Source: Bacteroidales bacterium (GTDB taxonomy: Bacteria > Bacteroidota > Bacteroidia > Bacteroidales > Muribaculaceae). From it: 21,504 bases of DNA. How positions within the stretch are numbered: position 1 is the first letter of the stretch; each line of letters starts with the position of its first letter. Of this stretch, positions 14,122 through 21,504 are shown piece after piece. The position numbers and the translations under genes are program-made. The notes under the pieces are model-generated. The model saw only the letters and a program-made list of their open reading frames with translations. It searched no databases and was not told the DNA's origin. The stretch lies in the NCBI GenBank assembly GCA_004557825.1, contig SFFL01000030.1, forward strand, positions 1 through 21,504, in the 5' to 3' direction.

Positions 14122-14895
14122 ATGATCAACAAGCAAAGCAACGTATATACGATTGTCTACATCACCGTAATGGTTATTGTGGTGGGAGCACTGCTGGCCG
14201 TGACCGCTATGTCGCTCAAAGACCGCCAGGCGGAGAATGTGCAGGCCGACAAAAAGAGCCAGATTCTCCAGGCAGTCCACATCGCCACTTCCCGCTCCAC
14301 CGTGATTGCCGACTTCGACAAATATATCACTCGCCAGATTGTGGTTAACGCTGCCGGCGAAGAAGTGGAAGGCAACGCCTTCGACATCGACGTGGCCGCC
14401 GAGGCTAAGAAACCCGCCGACCAGCGTCTGCTCCCAGTGTATGTGTGCCAGCTCCCCGAAATCGGCACCAAATACATTCTTCCCCTCGCAGGTATGGGCC
14501 TTTGGGGCCCCATCTGGGGCTATGTAGCCTTTGATGCCGACGGAAGCACCATCTACGGCGCATTCTTCGACCACCAGGGCGAAACCCCCGGTCTTGGCGC
14601 CGAAATCACCAAACCGGCATTCACCGACCAGTTCGACGGCAAGCACGTATTCAAAGGCGCTGAATTCCTCCCCATCGAAGTGGTGAAAGCCGGCGTGAAG
14701 CCCTCCAACCCCAACGCCGACTATGTCGACGGCATCTCCGGCGGCACAATCACCTCCAAGGGCGTCAGCGCAATGTTCGACAACTGCCTCTCCCCCTACC
14801 GCGCCTGGCTTGAAAAAACCGCCGCAGCCGCTCCGGCCGCTGAAGCTGCCGCTCCGGAAGCCGCTCCGGCCGCTGAAGCCAACACCGCCAAATAA
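14122..14895 (+). CDS. nqrC: Na+-NQR subunit C
   Basis: NqrC has one N-terminal membrane helix (about 8-30) and an extracytoplasmic FMN-binding domain that carries covalent FMN. The attachment motif is SGGTITS (206-212), with T209 in the position of Thr225 in V. cholerae; the usual SGAT has a glycine in third place. The motif GLWGPIWGYVAFDADG (127-142) and HQGETPGLGAEI (151-162) are typical. The 257-residue chain ends in an Ala/Pro/Glu tail (about 234-257) encoded by a 20-bp repeat with a 33-bp period, which I regard as a dispensable extension. It starts 35 bases after nqrB. Confidence 0.95.
   Translation: MINKQSNVYTIVYITVMVIVVGALLAVTAMSLKDRQAENVQADKKSQILQAVHIATSRSTVIADFDKYITRQIVVNAAGEEVEGNAFDIDVAAEAKKPADQRLLPVYVCQLPEIGTKYILPLAGMGLWGPIWGYVAFDADGSTIYGAFFDHQGETPGLGAEITKPAFTDQFDGKHVFKGAEFLPIEVVKAGVKPSNPNADYVDGISGGTITSKGVSAMFDNCLSPYRAWLEKTAAAAPAAEAAAPEAAPAAEANTAK
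14827..14879 (+). repeat. Repeat encoding the Ala/Pro/Glu tail of NqrC
   Basis: GCCGCTCCGGCCGCTGAAGC occurs exactly at 14827-14846 and again at 14860-14879, a period of 33 bases (11 codons). It is in frame, with a partial third similarity between the two copies. Confidence 0.75.
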
Positions 14896-14933
14896 TCCCC
14901 GTCACGAAATTTCATCGCCATTTTTCCAATCCT

Positions 14934-15560
14934 ATGGCCGACAAAATTACCAACAAACAGATTTTCTTCAATCCTTTCTCTAAGGACAACCCTGTGATTG
15001 TGCAGGTTCTGGGCATCTGCTCCTGCCTCGCCGTCACTGCCAAACTTGAGCCTGCCATCGTTATGGGCCTGTCGGTTATCGCAGTGCTCGCTTTTGCCAA
15101 CGTCATCATCTCGCTCATCCGCAACACTATCCCCACCAACATCCGCATCATCGTGCAGCTGGTGGTTGTGGCCGGACTCGTGATTGTGGTGAATCAGCTC
15201 CTGCTGGCCTACGCCTACGACGTGAGCAAGCAGCTCTCGGTCTTCATCGGCCTGATCATCACCAACTGTATCCTGATGGGGCGCCTTGAAGCGTTCGCTA
15301 TGGGCAACAAGCCCTGGCCCGCATTCCTCGACGGCATCGGCAACGGCATCGGCTACACCATAATCCTTATTATCGTGGCCTTCTTCCGCGAGCTTCTCGG
15401 CAGCGGCACTCTCCTGGGCTTCCAGGTGATTCCGCCCAGCTTCTACGAAGCCGGATACGCCAACAACGGTTTGATGATTCTCCCGCCGATGGCTCTGATT
15501 GTAGTGGCCTGCGTGATTTGGGTACACCGCTCCATCAACAAGGACCTGCAGGAAAAATAA
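14934..15560 (+). CDS. nqrD: Na+-NQR subunit D
   Basis: NqrD is a six-helix membrane subunit of 208 residues that pairs with NqrE in an inverted-topology arrangement. Together they hold the intramembrane iron centre between NADH-derived electrons and Na+ movement. The ligand cysteines expected from the V. cholerae structure are present: C29 in GICSCLAVT and C112 in TNCILMGRLEAFAM. A second cysteine at 31 is additional. The N-terminal FFNPFSKDNPVIVQVLG and the RELLGSGTLLGF segment are family hallmarks. It starts 38 bases after nqrC. Confidence 0.96.
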   Translation: MADKITNKQIFFNPFSKDNPVIVQVLGICSCLAVTAKLEPAIVMGLSVIAVLAFANVIISLIRNTIPTNIRIIVQLVVVAGLVIVVNQLLLAYAYDVSKQLSVFIGLIITNCILMGRLEAFAMGNKPWPAFLDGIGNGIGYTIILIIVAFFRELLGSGTLLGFQVIPPSFYEAGYANNGLMILPPMALIVVACVIWVHRSINKDLQEK

Positions 15561-15596
15561 TCTGTTCACATTCCTTCTTCTATAAGTAAACGCAAA

Positions 15597-16214
15597 ATGG
15601 AAAACCTGAATCTTTTCATCCGGTCGATATTCGTCGACAATATGGTGTTTGCCTACTTCCTGGGAATGTGCTCCTTCCTGGCCGTTTCCAAGAATGTAAA
15701 GACCGCCTTCGGGCTGGGTGTGGCCGTGACATTTATGCTCATCGTCACCCTTCCCATCAACTATCTGCTCGAAAACTATGTGCTCAAGCAGGGCGCCCTG
15801 GTTTGGCTCGGTGAAGAATTTGCCGACGTCGACCTCAGCTTCCTCTCGCTGGTGATGTTCATCGCCGTTATTGCTTCGATGACACAGCTGGTGGAGATGG
15901 CGGTAGAGAAATACTCCCCCTCGCTCTATGCATCGCTCGGCATCTTCCTGCCGCTGATTGCCGTTAACTGCGCCATCCTCGGCGGCTCGCTCTTTATGCA
16001 GCAGCGCGGCTTCGCCAACGTTTGGACCGCCACCTGCGCCGGCGCCGGCTGGGGTCTGGGCTGGCTCCTTGCCATCACCGCCATCGCCGCCATCCGCGAG
16101 CGCGTGGCCTCCTACTCCAATGTGCCCCCTGCCCTCCGAGGCATCGGCATTACATTCATTCTCTGCGCCCTGATGGGTATCGCATTTATGAGCTTCCTGG
16201 GCATTAAACTCTGA
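15597..16214 (+). CDS. nqrE: Na+-NQR subunit E
   Basis: NqrE is the partner of NqrD, 205 residues with six transmembrane helices. The cysteines for the shared iron centre are C25 in LGMCSFLAVSKNV and C125 in AVNCAILGGSLFM. The N-terminus MENLNLFIRSIFVDNMVFAYFLG and the ending ALMGIAFMSFLGIKL are typical. The start ATG follows the nqrD stop by 36 bases, and nqrF follows 29 bases after the stop. Confidence 0.96.
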   Translation: MENLNLFIRSIFVDNMVFAYFLGMCSFLAVSKNVKTAFGLGVAVTFMLIVTLPINYLLENYVLKQGALVWLGEEFADVDLSFLSLVMFIAVIASMTQLVEMAVEKYSPSLYASLGIFLPLIAVNCAILGGSLFMQQRGFANVWTATCAGAGWGLGWLLAITAIAAIRERVASYSNVPPALRGIGITFILCALMGIAFMSFLGIKL

Positions 16215-16243
16215 TTCCACCCCCTTCTATAATATCCCCGAAA

Positions 16244-17533
16244 ATGATTACACTCCAATCAACCTTCTGGCCCACTGTGCTGGGCGGCGTGGGCATATTC
16301 CTGGTTATGACCCTCCTGCTGGTCGTAATCCTTCTTGTTGCCAAGAAGTACCTCGTCAGCTCCGGCAAGGTGACCGTAACCATCAACAACGATAAAAAGG
16401 TAGAGGTGGATTCCGGCGCGCCCCTGCTCTCAGCGCTCGCCGCTAAAAATGTATTCCTTCCCTCGGCCTGCGGCGGCAAAGGCAGCTGCGGCCAGTGCCG
16501 TGTACAGGTCACTGCCGGCGGCGGCGAAATCCTCCCCACCGAGGCCGTGCACTTCACCCGCAAGGAAATCAAGGACGACTGGCGTCTGGCCTGCCAGGTG
16601 AAAGTCAAGAACGACCTCGACATCAAGGTGCCCGCTTCTGTCCTCGACATCAAGGAATATGAATGTACGGTGGTATCCAACAACAATGTGGCCACCTTCA
16701 TCAAGGAATTCATCGTAGCCCTCCCCGAAGGCGAGCACATGAACTTCATCCCCGGCTCCTACGCCCAGATCAAGATTCCGCCCTTCCACATCGACTACGA
16801 CAAGGATATCGACAAAGCATCCATCGGCAAGGAATACCTCCCCGCCTGGGAGAAATTCGGGCTGTTCGGCCTCAAGTGCGTCAACACCGAGCCTACCGTC
16901 CGCGCCTATTCTATGGCCAACTACCCGGCTGAGGGCGACCGCTTTATGCTCACCGTGCGTATTGCCACACCTCCTTTCAAACCCAAACCCGAAGTTGGCT
17001 TCCAGGATGTGAACCCCGGCATCGCTTCCAGCTACATCTTCACACTCAAACCGGGCGACAAGGTGATTATGAGCGGCCCTTACGGCGACTTCCACCCCAT
17101 CTTCGACTCGAAGAACGAAATGATGTGGATCGGCGGCGGCGCTGGTATGGCTCCTCTGCGCGCGCAGATTATGCACATGACCAAGACGCTCCACACCACC
17201 GACCGCAAGATGAACTTCTTCTACGGCGCCCGCGCCCTCAACGAAGTGTTCTATCTCGACGACTTCCTCAAGCTCGAAAAGGAATTCCCCAACTTCAAAT
17301 TCCACCTCGCACTCGATCGTCCCGACCCCGCTGCCGATGCCGCCGGCGTGAAGTACACCCCCGGTTTCGTGCACCAGGTGATCTACGACACATACCTCAA
17401 AGACCACGAGTCGCCCGAAGACATCGAATACTATATGTGCGGCCCCGGCCCGATGAGCGCCGCCGTGAACAAGATGCTCGATTCGCTCGGAGTGCCCCCC
17501 GAAAACATCCACTACGATAACTTCGGTGGCTGA
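16244..17533 (+). CDS. nqrF: Na+-NQR subunit F (NADH dehydrogenase, 2Fe-2S and FAD)
   Basis: NqrF takes electrons from NADH through FAD to a [2Fe-2S] cluster. The 429-residue chain has an N-terminal membrane helix (about 12-33). A plant-type ferredoxin domain has ligands C76, C82 and C85 in ACGGKGSCGQC and C117 in WRLACQV. The FAD-binding motif RAYSMANYP is at 220-228. The NADH-binding region has IGGGAGMAP (296-304), YMCGPGPM near 398-405, and a C-terminal DNFGG. All cofactor residues are intact. The TGA shares its last A with the murB ATG (17533), so energy metabolism and cell-wall genes are translationally coupled. Confidence 0.97.
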   Translation: MITLQSTFWPTVLGGVGIFLVMTLLLVVILLVAKKYLVSSGKVTVTINNDKKVEVDSGAPLLSALAAKNVFLPSACGGKGSCGQCRVQVTAGGGEILPTEAVHFTRKEIKDDWRLACQVKVKNDLDIKVPASVLDIKEYECTVVSNNNVATFIKEFIVALPEGEHMNFIPGSYAQIKIPPFHIDYDKDIDKASIGKEYLPAWEKFGLFGLKCVNTEPTVRAYSMANYPAEGDRFMLTVRIATPPFKPKPEVGFQDVNPGIASSYIFTLKPGDKVIMSGPYGDFHPIFDSKNEMMWIGGGAGMAPLRAQIMHMTKTLHTTDRKMNFFYGARALNEVFYLDDFLKLEKEFPNFKFHLALDRPDPAADAAGVKYTPGFVHQVIYDTYLKDHESPEDIEYYMCGPGPMSAAVNKMLDSLGVPPENIHYDNFGG

Positions 17534-18726
17534 TGATTGAGGTTCGCGAACATTTCGACTTATCACAGATGACCACATTTGGCCTCCCTGCCAAATGCGG
17601 CCGTCTTGTTATATGCCAGGGCGAAGACCTGCCCGAACTCGACCGAGAAGGCATACTCAACGATGCCATTATCCTCGGCGGAGGCAGCAATATGCTCTTC
17701 CTCCACGACCTCCCATCCCGCACCGTCATCCACCTGGATGATCAGTCCATCCAAGCACTCCCCTTCTCCGCCCTTTCGGCTTCTCTCGCTTCCCCGGCGC
17801 CCCGTTCTGCTTCTCCTCTCCCATCTTCCGATTTTCCCAAAGGAACTGAACCGGAGGATTGTTCCACCGTTCTGGTGCGCGTAGCTGCCGGTATGCCGCT
17901 CGACAATCTCTGCCGCTATACCTGCGATCACAACCTCTGGGGTATGGAGAATCTCTCCGGCATTCCCGGATGCGTCGGCGGAGCTGCCGTGCAGAATGTC
18001 GGCGCATACGGAGCCGAATTCAAGGATGTGGTAAAAGGCGTACACTGCTATTCGCTGCGTCGCCACAGCTACATCACCATCCCCGTGGAGCAATGCGCCT
18101 ACGGCTACCGCGACTCCATTTTCAAGCATCTTTCGGCCGATGACCGCCTGATTGTCACCGAAGTGACCATCGCCGTAAGCCATACATCCAAACCAAATAT
18201 CTCCTACAAGGGTCTTGCCGAAGCGCTTGGCCTTCAGGCTACATCCGGCAATGGTACACCGGTAAGCAACCCCGCCTCTCCATCCGGTAAACCTCTCTGT
18301 TCTTACGACATACGCAAGGCCGTTATCGCTCTGCGCGACTCAAAGCTCCCCGACCCGGCTAAAACCGGCAGCGCCGGTAGCTTCTTCAAAAATCCGGTGG
18401 TTTCGCCCGAGGAATTTCACCGGATTGCCGCCCTCGCTCCCGAAGGCAAAACCCTCACCTGCCACACCACTCCCGACGGAGGTTGCAAACTTTCCGCCGC
18501 ATGGCTCATAGACAATGCCGGGTGCAAATCGCTCACCTGCGGAGGTGCCGCCCTCTGGCAGAAGCAACCGCTGGTAATTGTCAACGCCACAGGAAAAGCC
18601 ACCGGCGCCGATGTGCTTGCGCTCGAAAAAGCAGTCATCGACCGTGTGCGCGAAAAATTCGGCGTCACCCTCTCACCCGAAGTGGTGCATATTCCCTCTC
18701 ACCAATTTTCCTCTCACCAATCTTAA
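17533..18726 (+). CDS. murB: UDP-N-acetylenolpyruvoylglucosamine reductase MurB
   Basis: MurB reduces UDP-GlcNAc-enolpyruvate to UDP-MurNAc with NADPH and FAD, the second committed step of peptidoglycan synthesis. FAD motifs are ILGGGSNM (47-54) and SGIPGCVGGAAVQNVGAYG (142-160). Active-site features are YGYRDS (190-195), the proton-donor serine S283 in GSAGSFFKNP, and E383 in SPEVVHI. The YGYRDS loop marks it as type I, as in E. coli. At 397 aa it exceeds the usual 340 or so because of a Ser/Pro/Ala-rich insert (about 74-112) encoded by pyrimidine-rich DNA, a second insert (about 235-255), and a duplicated C-terminal SHQ tail. It overlaps nqrF by one base and precedes murA by 14 bases. Confidence 0.95.
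   Translation: MIEVREHFDLSQMTTFGLPAKCGRLVICQGEDLPELDREGILNDAIILGGGSNMLFLHDLPSRTVIHLDDQSIQALPFSALSASLASPAPRSASPLPSSDFPKGTEPEDCSTVLVRVAAGMPLDNLCRYTCDHNLWGMENLSGIPGCVGGAAVQNVGAYGAEFKDVVKGVHCYSLRRHSYITIPVEQCAYGYRDSIFKHLSADDRLIVTEVTIAVSHTSKPNISYKGLAEALGLQATSGNGTPVSNPASPSGKPLCSYDIRKAVIALRDSKLPDPAKTGSAGSFFKNPVVSPEEFHRIAALAPEGKTLTCHTTPDGGCKLSAAWLIDNAGCKSLTCGGAALWQKQPLVIVNATGKATGADVLALEKAVIDRVREKFGVTLSPEVVHIPSHQFSSHQS
18696..18725 (+). repeat. 15-bp tandem duplication at the murB 3' end
   Basis: CTCTCACCAATTTTC (18696-18710) is followed at once by CTCTCACCAATCTTA (18711-18725), with two mismatches. It is in frame and creates the C-terminal SHQFS-SHQS; the second copy runs into the TAA stop. Confidence 0.75.
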
Positions 18727-18740
18727 AAATTCTCTACGCT

Positions 18741-20060
18741 ATGCCATCTTTCGTAATCGAAGGCCAGCGCCCCCTTAAGGGTGAAATTACTCCGCAGGGC
18801 GCCAAAAATGAGGCTCTACAGGTTATCAGCGCCACCATACTCAGCTCCAACCCCGTCGAGATTTCCAACGTGCCGGAAATCAGCGACGTGAAAAACCTCA
18901 TCGACCTGCTCCGGCAGATGGGCGTTGACGTCACACGCCATTCGCGCGGCCATTACACCTTCCGGGCCAACCACATCGCCACCGAATACATTCTCAGCGA
19001 CGACTTTATCCGCCGTTGCTCGCAGTTGCGCGGCTCGGTGCTCCTTGTAGGTCCGCTCCTGGCCCGCTTCGGCAAAGCATATTTCCCCAAACCCGGCGGC
19101 GACAAAATCGGCCGTCGCAAAGTCGACACACACATCCAGGGCTTCATCAACCTCGGCGCCGAATATGAATACACACCGGAGCACCGTGCCTATCTGCTCA
19201 CCGTTCCTGCGGGCAAAAAGCTCACCGGCACCTATATGCTGCTCGACGAAGCCTCGGTCACCGGCACAGCCAACATCATTATGGCCGCAACAGGCGCCAC
19301 CGGCGAAACCACCATCTACAACGCCGCCTGCGAGCCTTACGTGCAGCAGCTTTGCCGCCTTCTCACCGCTATGGGGTGCCACATCGACGGCATCGGCTCC
19401 AACCTGCTCACCATCAAAGGATGCACCGGTGAACCGAAACCCGCCTCACACCGCATTCTCCCCGATATGATTGAGGTGGGCAGCTTCATCGGTATGGCTG
19501 CGCTCACCCGCAGCTCTATCACCATCAAGGATGTAAGCTACGATAATTTAGGCATTATCCCCGAGAGCTTCCGCCGCCTCGGCATCAAGGTTGAGCAGCA
19601 GGGCGACGACATCTTCATCCCGGCGCAGGACAGCTACACTATCGACACTGCCCTCGACGGCTCCATAATGACCATCGCCGACGCCCCCTGGCCCGGGCTG
19701 ACTCCCGACCTGCTGAGCGTGATGCTGGTGGTGGCCACACAGTGCCGAGGTAGCGTGCTCATTCACCAGAAAATGTTTGAAAGCCGCCTCTTCTTCGTAG
19801 ACGGGCTTATCGAGATGGGTGCCCAGATTATTCTCTGCGACCCCCACCGCGCCGTTGTCATCGGCCACGACCATAAGTTCACCCTCCGGGGCAGCAAACT
19901 CATCTCTCCCGACATCCGTGCCGGCATAGCTATGCTCCTGGCGGCAATGTCGGCCAAGGGCACAAGCATCATCAGCAACATCGGCCAGATCGACCGCGGA
20001 TACGAGAACATCGACGAGCGCCTCAACCGCCTCGGCGCCTCAATTACCCGCATCGACTGA
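18741..20060 (+). CDS. murA: UDP-N-acetylglucosamine 1-carboxyvinyltransferase MurA (Asp type)
   Basis: MurA adds enolpyruvate from PEP to UDP-GlcNAc, the first committed step of peptidoglycan synthesis. The ATG at 18741 (439 aa) is preferred over the longer in-frame opening inside murB because MPSFVIEGQRPLKGEI aligns with the family start. K22 and N23 are in QGAKNEAL. The catalytic loop reads PGGDKIGRR (118-126): the usual cysteine (E. coli Cys115) is D121, the substitution associated with intrinsic fosfomycin insensitivity in mycobacteria and Chlamydia. The base-bearing TPDLLSV segment and the ending IDRGYENIDERLNRLGASI are intact. Its stop codon lies inside a 14-bp tandem repeat. Confidence 0.96.
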   Translation: MPSFVIEGQRPLKGEITPQGAKNEALQVISATILSSNPVEISNVPEISDVKNLIDLLRQMGVDVTRHSRGHYTFRANHIATEYILSDDFIRRCSQLRGSVLLVGPLLARFGKAYFPKPGGDKIGRRKVDTHIQGFINLGAEYEYTPEHRAYLLTVPAGKKLTGTYMLLDEASVTGTANIIMAATGATGETTIYNAACEPYVQQLCRLLTAMGCHIDGIGSNLLTIKGCTGEPKPASHRILPDMIEVGSFIGMAALTRSSITIKDVSYDNLGIIPESFRRLGIKVEQQGDDIFIPAQDSYTIDTALDGSIMTIADAPWPGLTPDLLSVMLVVATQCRGSVLIHQKMFESRLFFVDGLIEMGAQIILCDPHRAVVIGHDHKFTLRGSKLISPDIRAGIAMLLAAMSAKGTSIISNIGQIDRGYENIDERLNRLGASITRID

Positions 20061-20093
20061 CCCGCATCGACTGACCCGCATCGACTGACCCGC
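20046..20093 (+). repeat. 14-bp tandem repeat spanning the murA stop codon
   Basis: ACCCGCATCGACTG occurs three times in perfect tandem (20046-20059, 20060-20073, 20074-20087), followed by a partial ACCCGC (20088-20093). The first copy encodes the last MurA residues (TRID). Each junction makes a TGA (20058, 20072, 20086), and because 14 is not a multiple of three the three TGAs fall in all three frames. Confidence 0.9.
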
Positions 20094-20176
20094 TTCCTCT
20101 CATTCACAAACCCTCCAACCCGATAATTTCTACACCGCGAAATACTCTCATCAACTATAAATAGAACGGAAATAAA

Positions 20177-21504
20177 ATGATTACTTTCATGATTGTATTG
20201 TTCGTGATTGGCTACATAGGCATAGCCCTCGAACATATATTCCATATCAATAAGGCCACATTCGCGCTGCTGCTGGCCGGATTGCTATGGGGCGCCTACG
20301 CGCTTTTCGGCCACGACCCGCATCTGCAGAGCGATATGGTGGAAGCCCTTGGCGACACTTGTGAAATAATCGTCTTCCTAATCGGCGCCATGACCATCGT
20401 GGAGCTGATCGACCGTTACGGCGGTTTCAACATCATCGTAAAGCAGATTCACGCCAAGAGCAAACGCGGACTGATGTGGATTTTCGTCCTCGTGGCATTC
20501 TTCCTCTCCTCGATTCTCGACAATATGACCACCACCATCATTATGGTGATGATGCTCCGCCGAATGTTCTCCGACCGCAAAGAGCGCTGGATGTTTGCCA
20601 GCGTGATTGTGCTGGCAGCAAACGCCGGCGGCGCCTGGTCGCCCATCGGCGATATCACCACGATTATGCTGTGGATGAAGAACTATGTATCCTCTCTCAA
20701 CCTTATCGTCTGCCTACTTGTGCCCTCCCTGGTGTCGGTGGTTGTGCCCACACTTATCGCCACCCGCTTCGTGTCGGCATCGCCGATAGAGCCGCTTAAC
20801 GAAGCCGACCGCCGCGTGGGTTATGAACTGTCGCGCCATCACCGCAAACTCTCCATCACCATCCTTATTCTCGGTGTATCCTGCCTGCTGTTCGTGCCGG
20901 TATTCAAGGCCATCACCCATCTGCCGCCCTATATGGGCATTCTCCTCTCGCTGGGCATACTGTGGTTTGTGACCGAACTGATTGTTTACCGCTACCGTCT
21001 CGACGGCAAGATTGAAGGCCGTATCTCGCAGGCCGTAAAAAACATAGATATGTCCACGATTCTCTTCTTCCTGGGCATTCTCCTCGCAGTGGCCGCTCTC
21101 CAGCAGGCCGGTATCCTCGCCGAACTTGCCAACTGGCTCAACACTCAGTTCCACAATGTCTACATCATCAACGGCATCATCGGCGTGCTCTCCTCAATCA
21201 TCGACAACGTGCCTCTGGTAGCCGCATGTATGAATATGTACCCCGTGGCTACACCCGACATAATCAACGCTGCCGCCGACCCCTCCTACGCCGCACTCTT
21301 TGTGGAAGATGGCCTCTTCTGGCACCTGCTCACCTTCTGCGCCGGTGTTGGCGGCTCGCTCCTCATCATCGGTTCGGCTGCAGGCGTCGTGGCTATGGGC
21401 ATCGAGAAAATCCAGTTTATGTGGTATGTAAAGCGCATCACCTGGATGGCTCTCCTGGGCTACCTCGCAGGTATGGTCTGCATATATCTCGAATCACTTT
21501 TCCT
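20177..21504 (+). CDS. nhaD: NhaD-type Na+/H+ antiporter (3' end outside window)
   Basis: The frame is open from ATG at 20177 to the right edge (442 codons) without a stop, so the C-terminus is missing. The protein is strongly hydrophobic with about ten membrane helices, starting MITFMIVLFVIGYIGIALEHIF. Family hallmarks of the NhaD/ion-transporter superfamily are the two related motifs FLSSILDNMTTTIIM (about 110-124) and LSSIIDNVPLVAACM in the second half, each with the Asp-Asn pair, and ANAGGAWSPIGDITT. NhaD exchanges cytoplasmic Na+ for H+. It lies 116 bases after murA and downstream of the Na+-pumping NQR operon. I see no clear promoter in the gap, so read-through is possible. Confidence 0.9.
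   Translation, partial: MITFMIVLFVIGYIGIALEHIFHINKATFALLLAGLLWGAYALFGHDPHLQSDMVEALGDTCEIIVFLIGAMTIVELIDRYGGFNIIVKQIHAKSKRGLMWIFVLVAFFLSSILDNMTTTIIMVMMLRRMFSDRKERWMFASVIVLAANAGGAWSPIGDITTIMLWMKNYVSSLNLIVCLLVPSLVSVVVPTLIATRFVSASPIEPLNEADRRVGYELSRHHRKLSITILILGVSCLLFVPVFKAITHLPPYMGILLSLGILWFVTELIVYRYRLDGKIEGRISQAVKNIDMSTILFFLGILLAVAALQQAGILAELANWLNTQFHNVYIINGIIGVLSSIIDNVPLVAACMNMYPVATPDIINAAADPSYAALFVEDGLFWHLLTFCAGVGGSLLIIGSAAGVVAMGIEKIQFMWYVKRITWMALLGYLAGMVCIYLESLF

Noticed and set aside
14796..16220. A 474-codon open frame on the minus strand opposite nqrC-nqrD-nqrE
   Set aside because: Its His/Asp/Glu/Gly-rich, motif-free product mirrors hydrophobic codons of the membrane subunits on the plus strand.
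16430..17578. A 382-codon open frame on the minus strand opposite nqrF
   Set aside because: It is Val/Glu/His/Gly-rich without any recognisable domain and fully antisense to a gene with intact cofactor motifs.
18483..18740. In-frame upstream extension of murA
   Set aside because: It overlaps murB, and the extra residues are Arg-rich and unrelated to MurA, whose family start matches 18741.

Overview
The window looks like chromosomal DNA of a fairly GC-rich member of the Bacteroidales, most likely Muribaculaceae (the family-level call is an inference). Several intergenic regions carry the Bacteroidota promoter -7 box TAnnTTTG, twice with a well-spaced TTTG -33 box. Clear Shine-Dalgarno sequences are scarce. 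The gene sets and protein sequences (ExbB-ExbD-ExbD-TonB, Na+-NQR, an Asp-type MurA) also fit this phylum.

Layout. (1) Positions 1-306 are non-coding, with a strong leftward promoter at 51-82 and a weaker rightward one before trmB. (2) 307-4985 is a compact rightward housekeeping cluster: trmB, an Mrp-type Fe-S carrier ATPase, aroQ, an O-methyltransferase, a HAD phosphatase and ribF. Gaps are short, and there is a TGATG stop/start overlap between the last two. (3) 5119-6993 holds three small exported proteins: a strongly promoted 64-aa acidic lipoprotein, a PEGA-like protein and a beta-rich secreted protein. (4) 6994-7727 is a 734-bp gene-free stretch with hairpins, direct repeats and a G-rich tandem repeat. 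(5) 7728-10992 is a leftward exbB-exbD-exbD-tonB operon. (6) 10993-11460 is a divergent regulatory region with a 28-bp near-palindrome just downstream of the nqr promoter. (7) 11461-17533 is the complete nqrABCDEF operon, joined by a one-base overlap to murB and then murA. (8) From 20177 an NhaD-type Na+/H+ antiporter runs off the right edge.

Functional logic. Na+-NQR exports Na+ during NADH oxidation and NhaD can exchange Na+ for H+, so ion-motive genes flank the MurA-MurB pair that commits UDP-GlcNAc to peptidoglycan. TonB-ExbB-ExbD uses the proton gradient to drive outer-membrane import. RibF makes the FMN and FAD needed by NqrB, NqrC, NqrF and MurB. 

No mobile element, CRISPR array, tRNA or rRNA was seen, and I see no convincing new multi-gene system. 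The most unusual material is small-scale: the nqr leader palindrome, the intergenic repeat block, the strongly promoted mini-lipoprotein with its structured 3' region, and repeat expansions at the 3' ends of nqrC, murB and murA. In murA the repeat places a TGA in all three frames.
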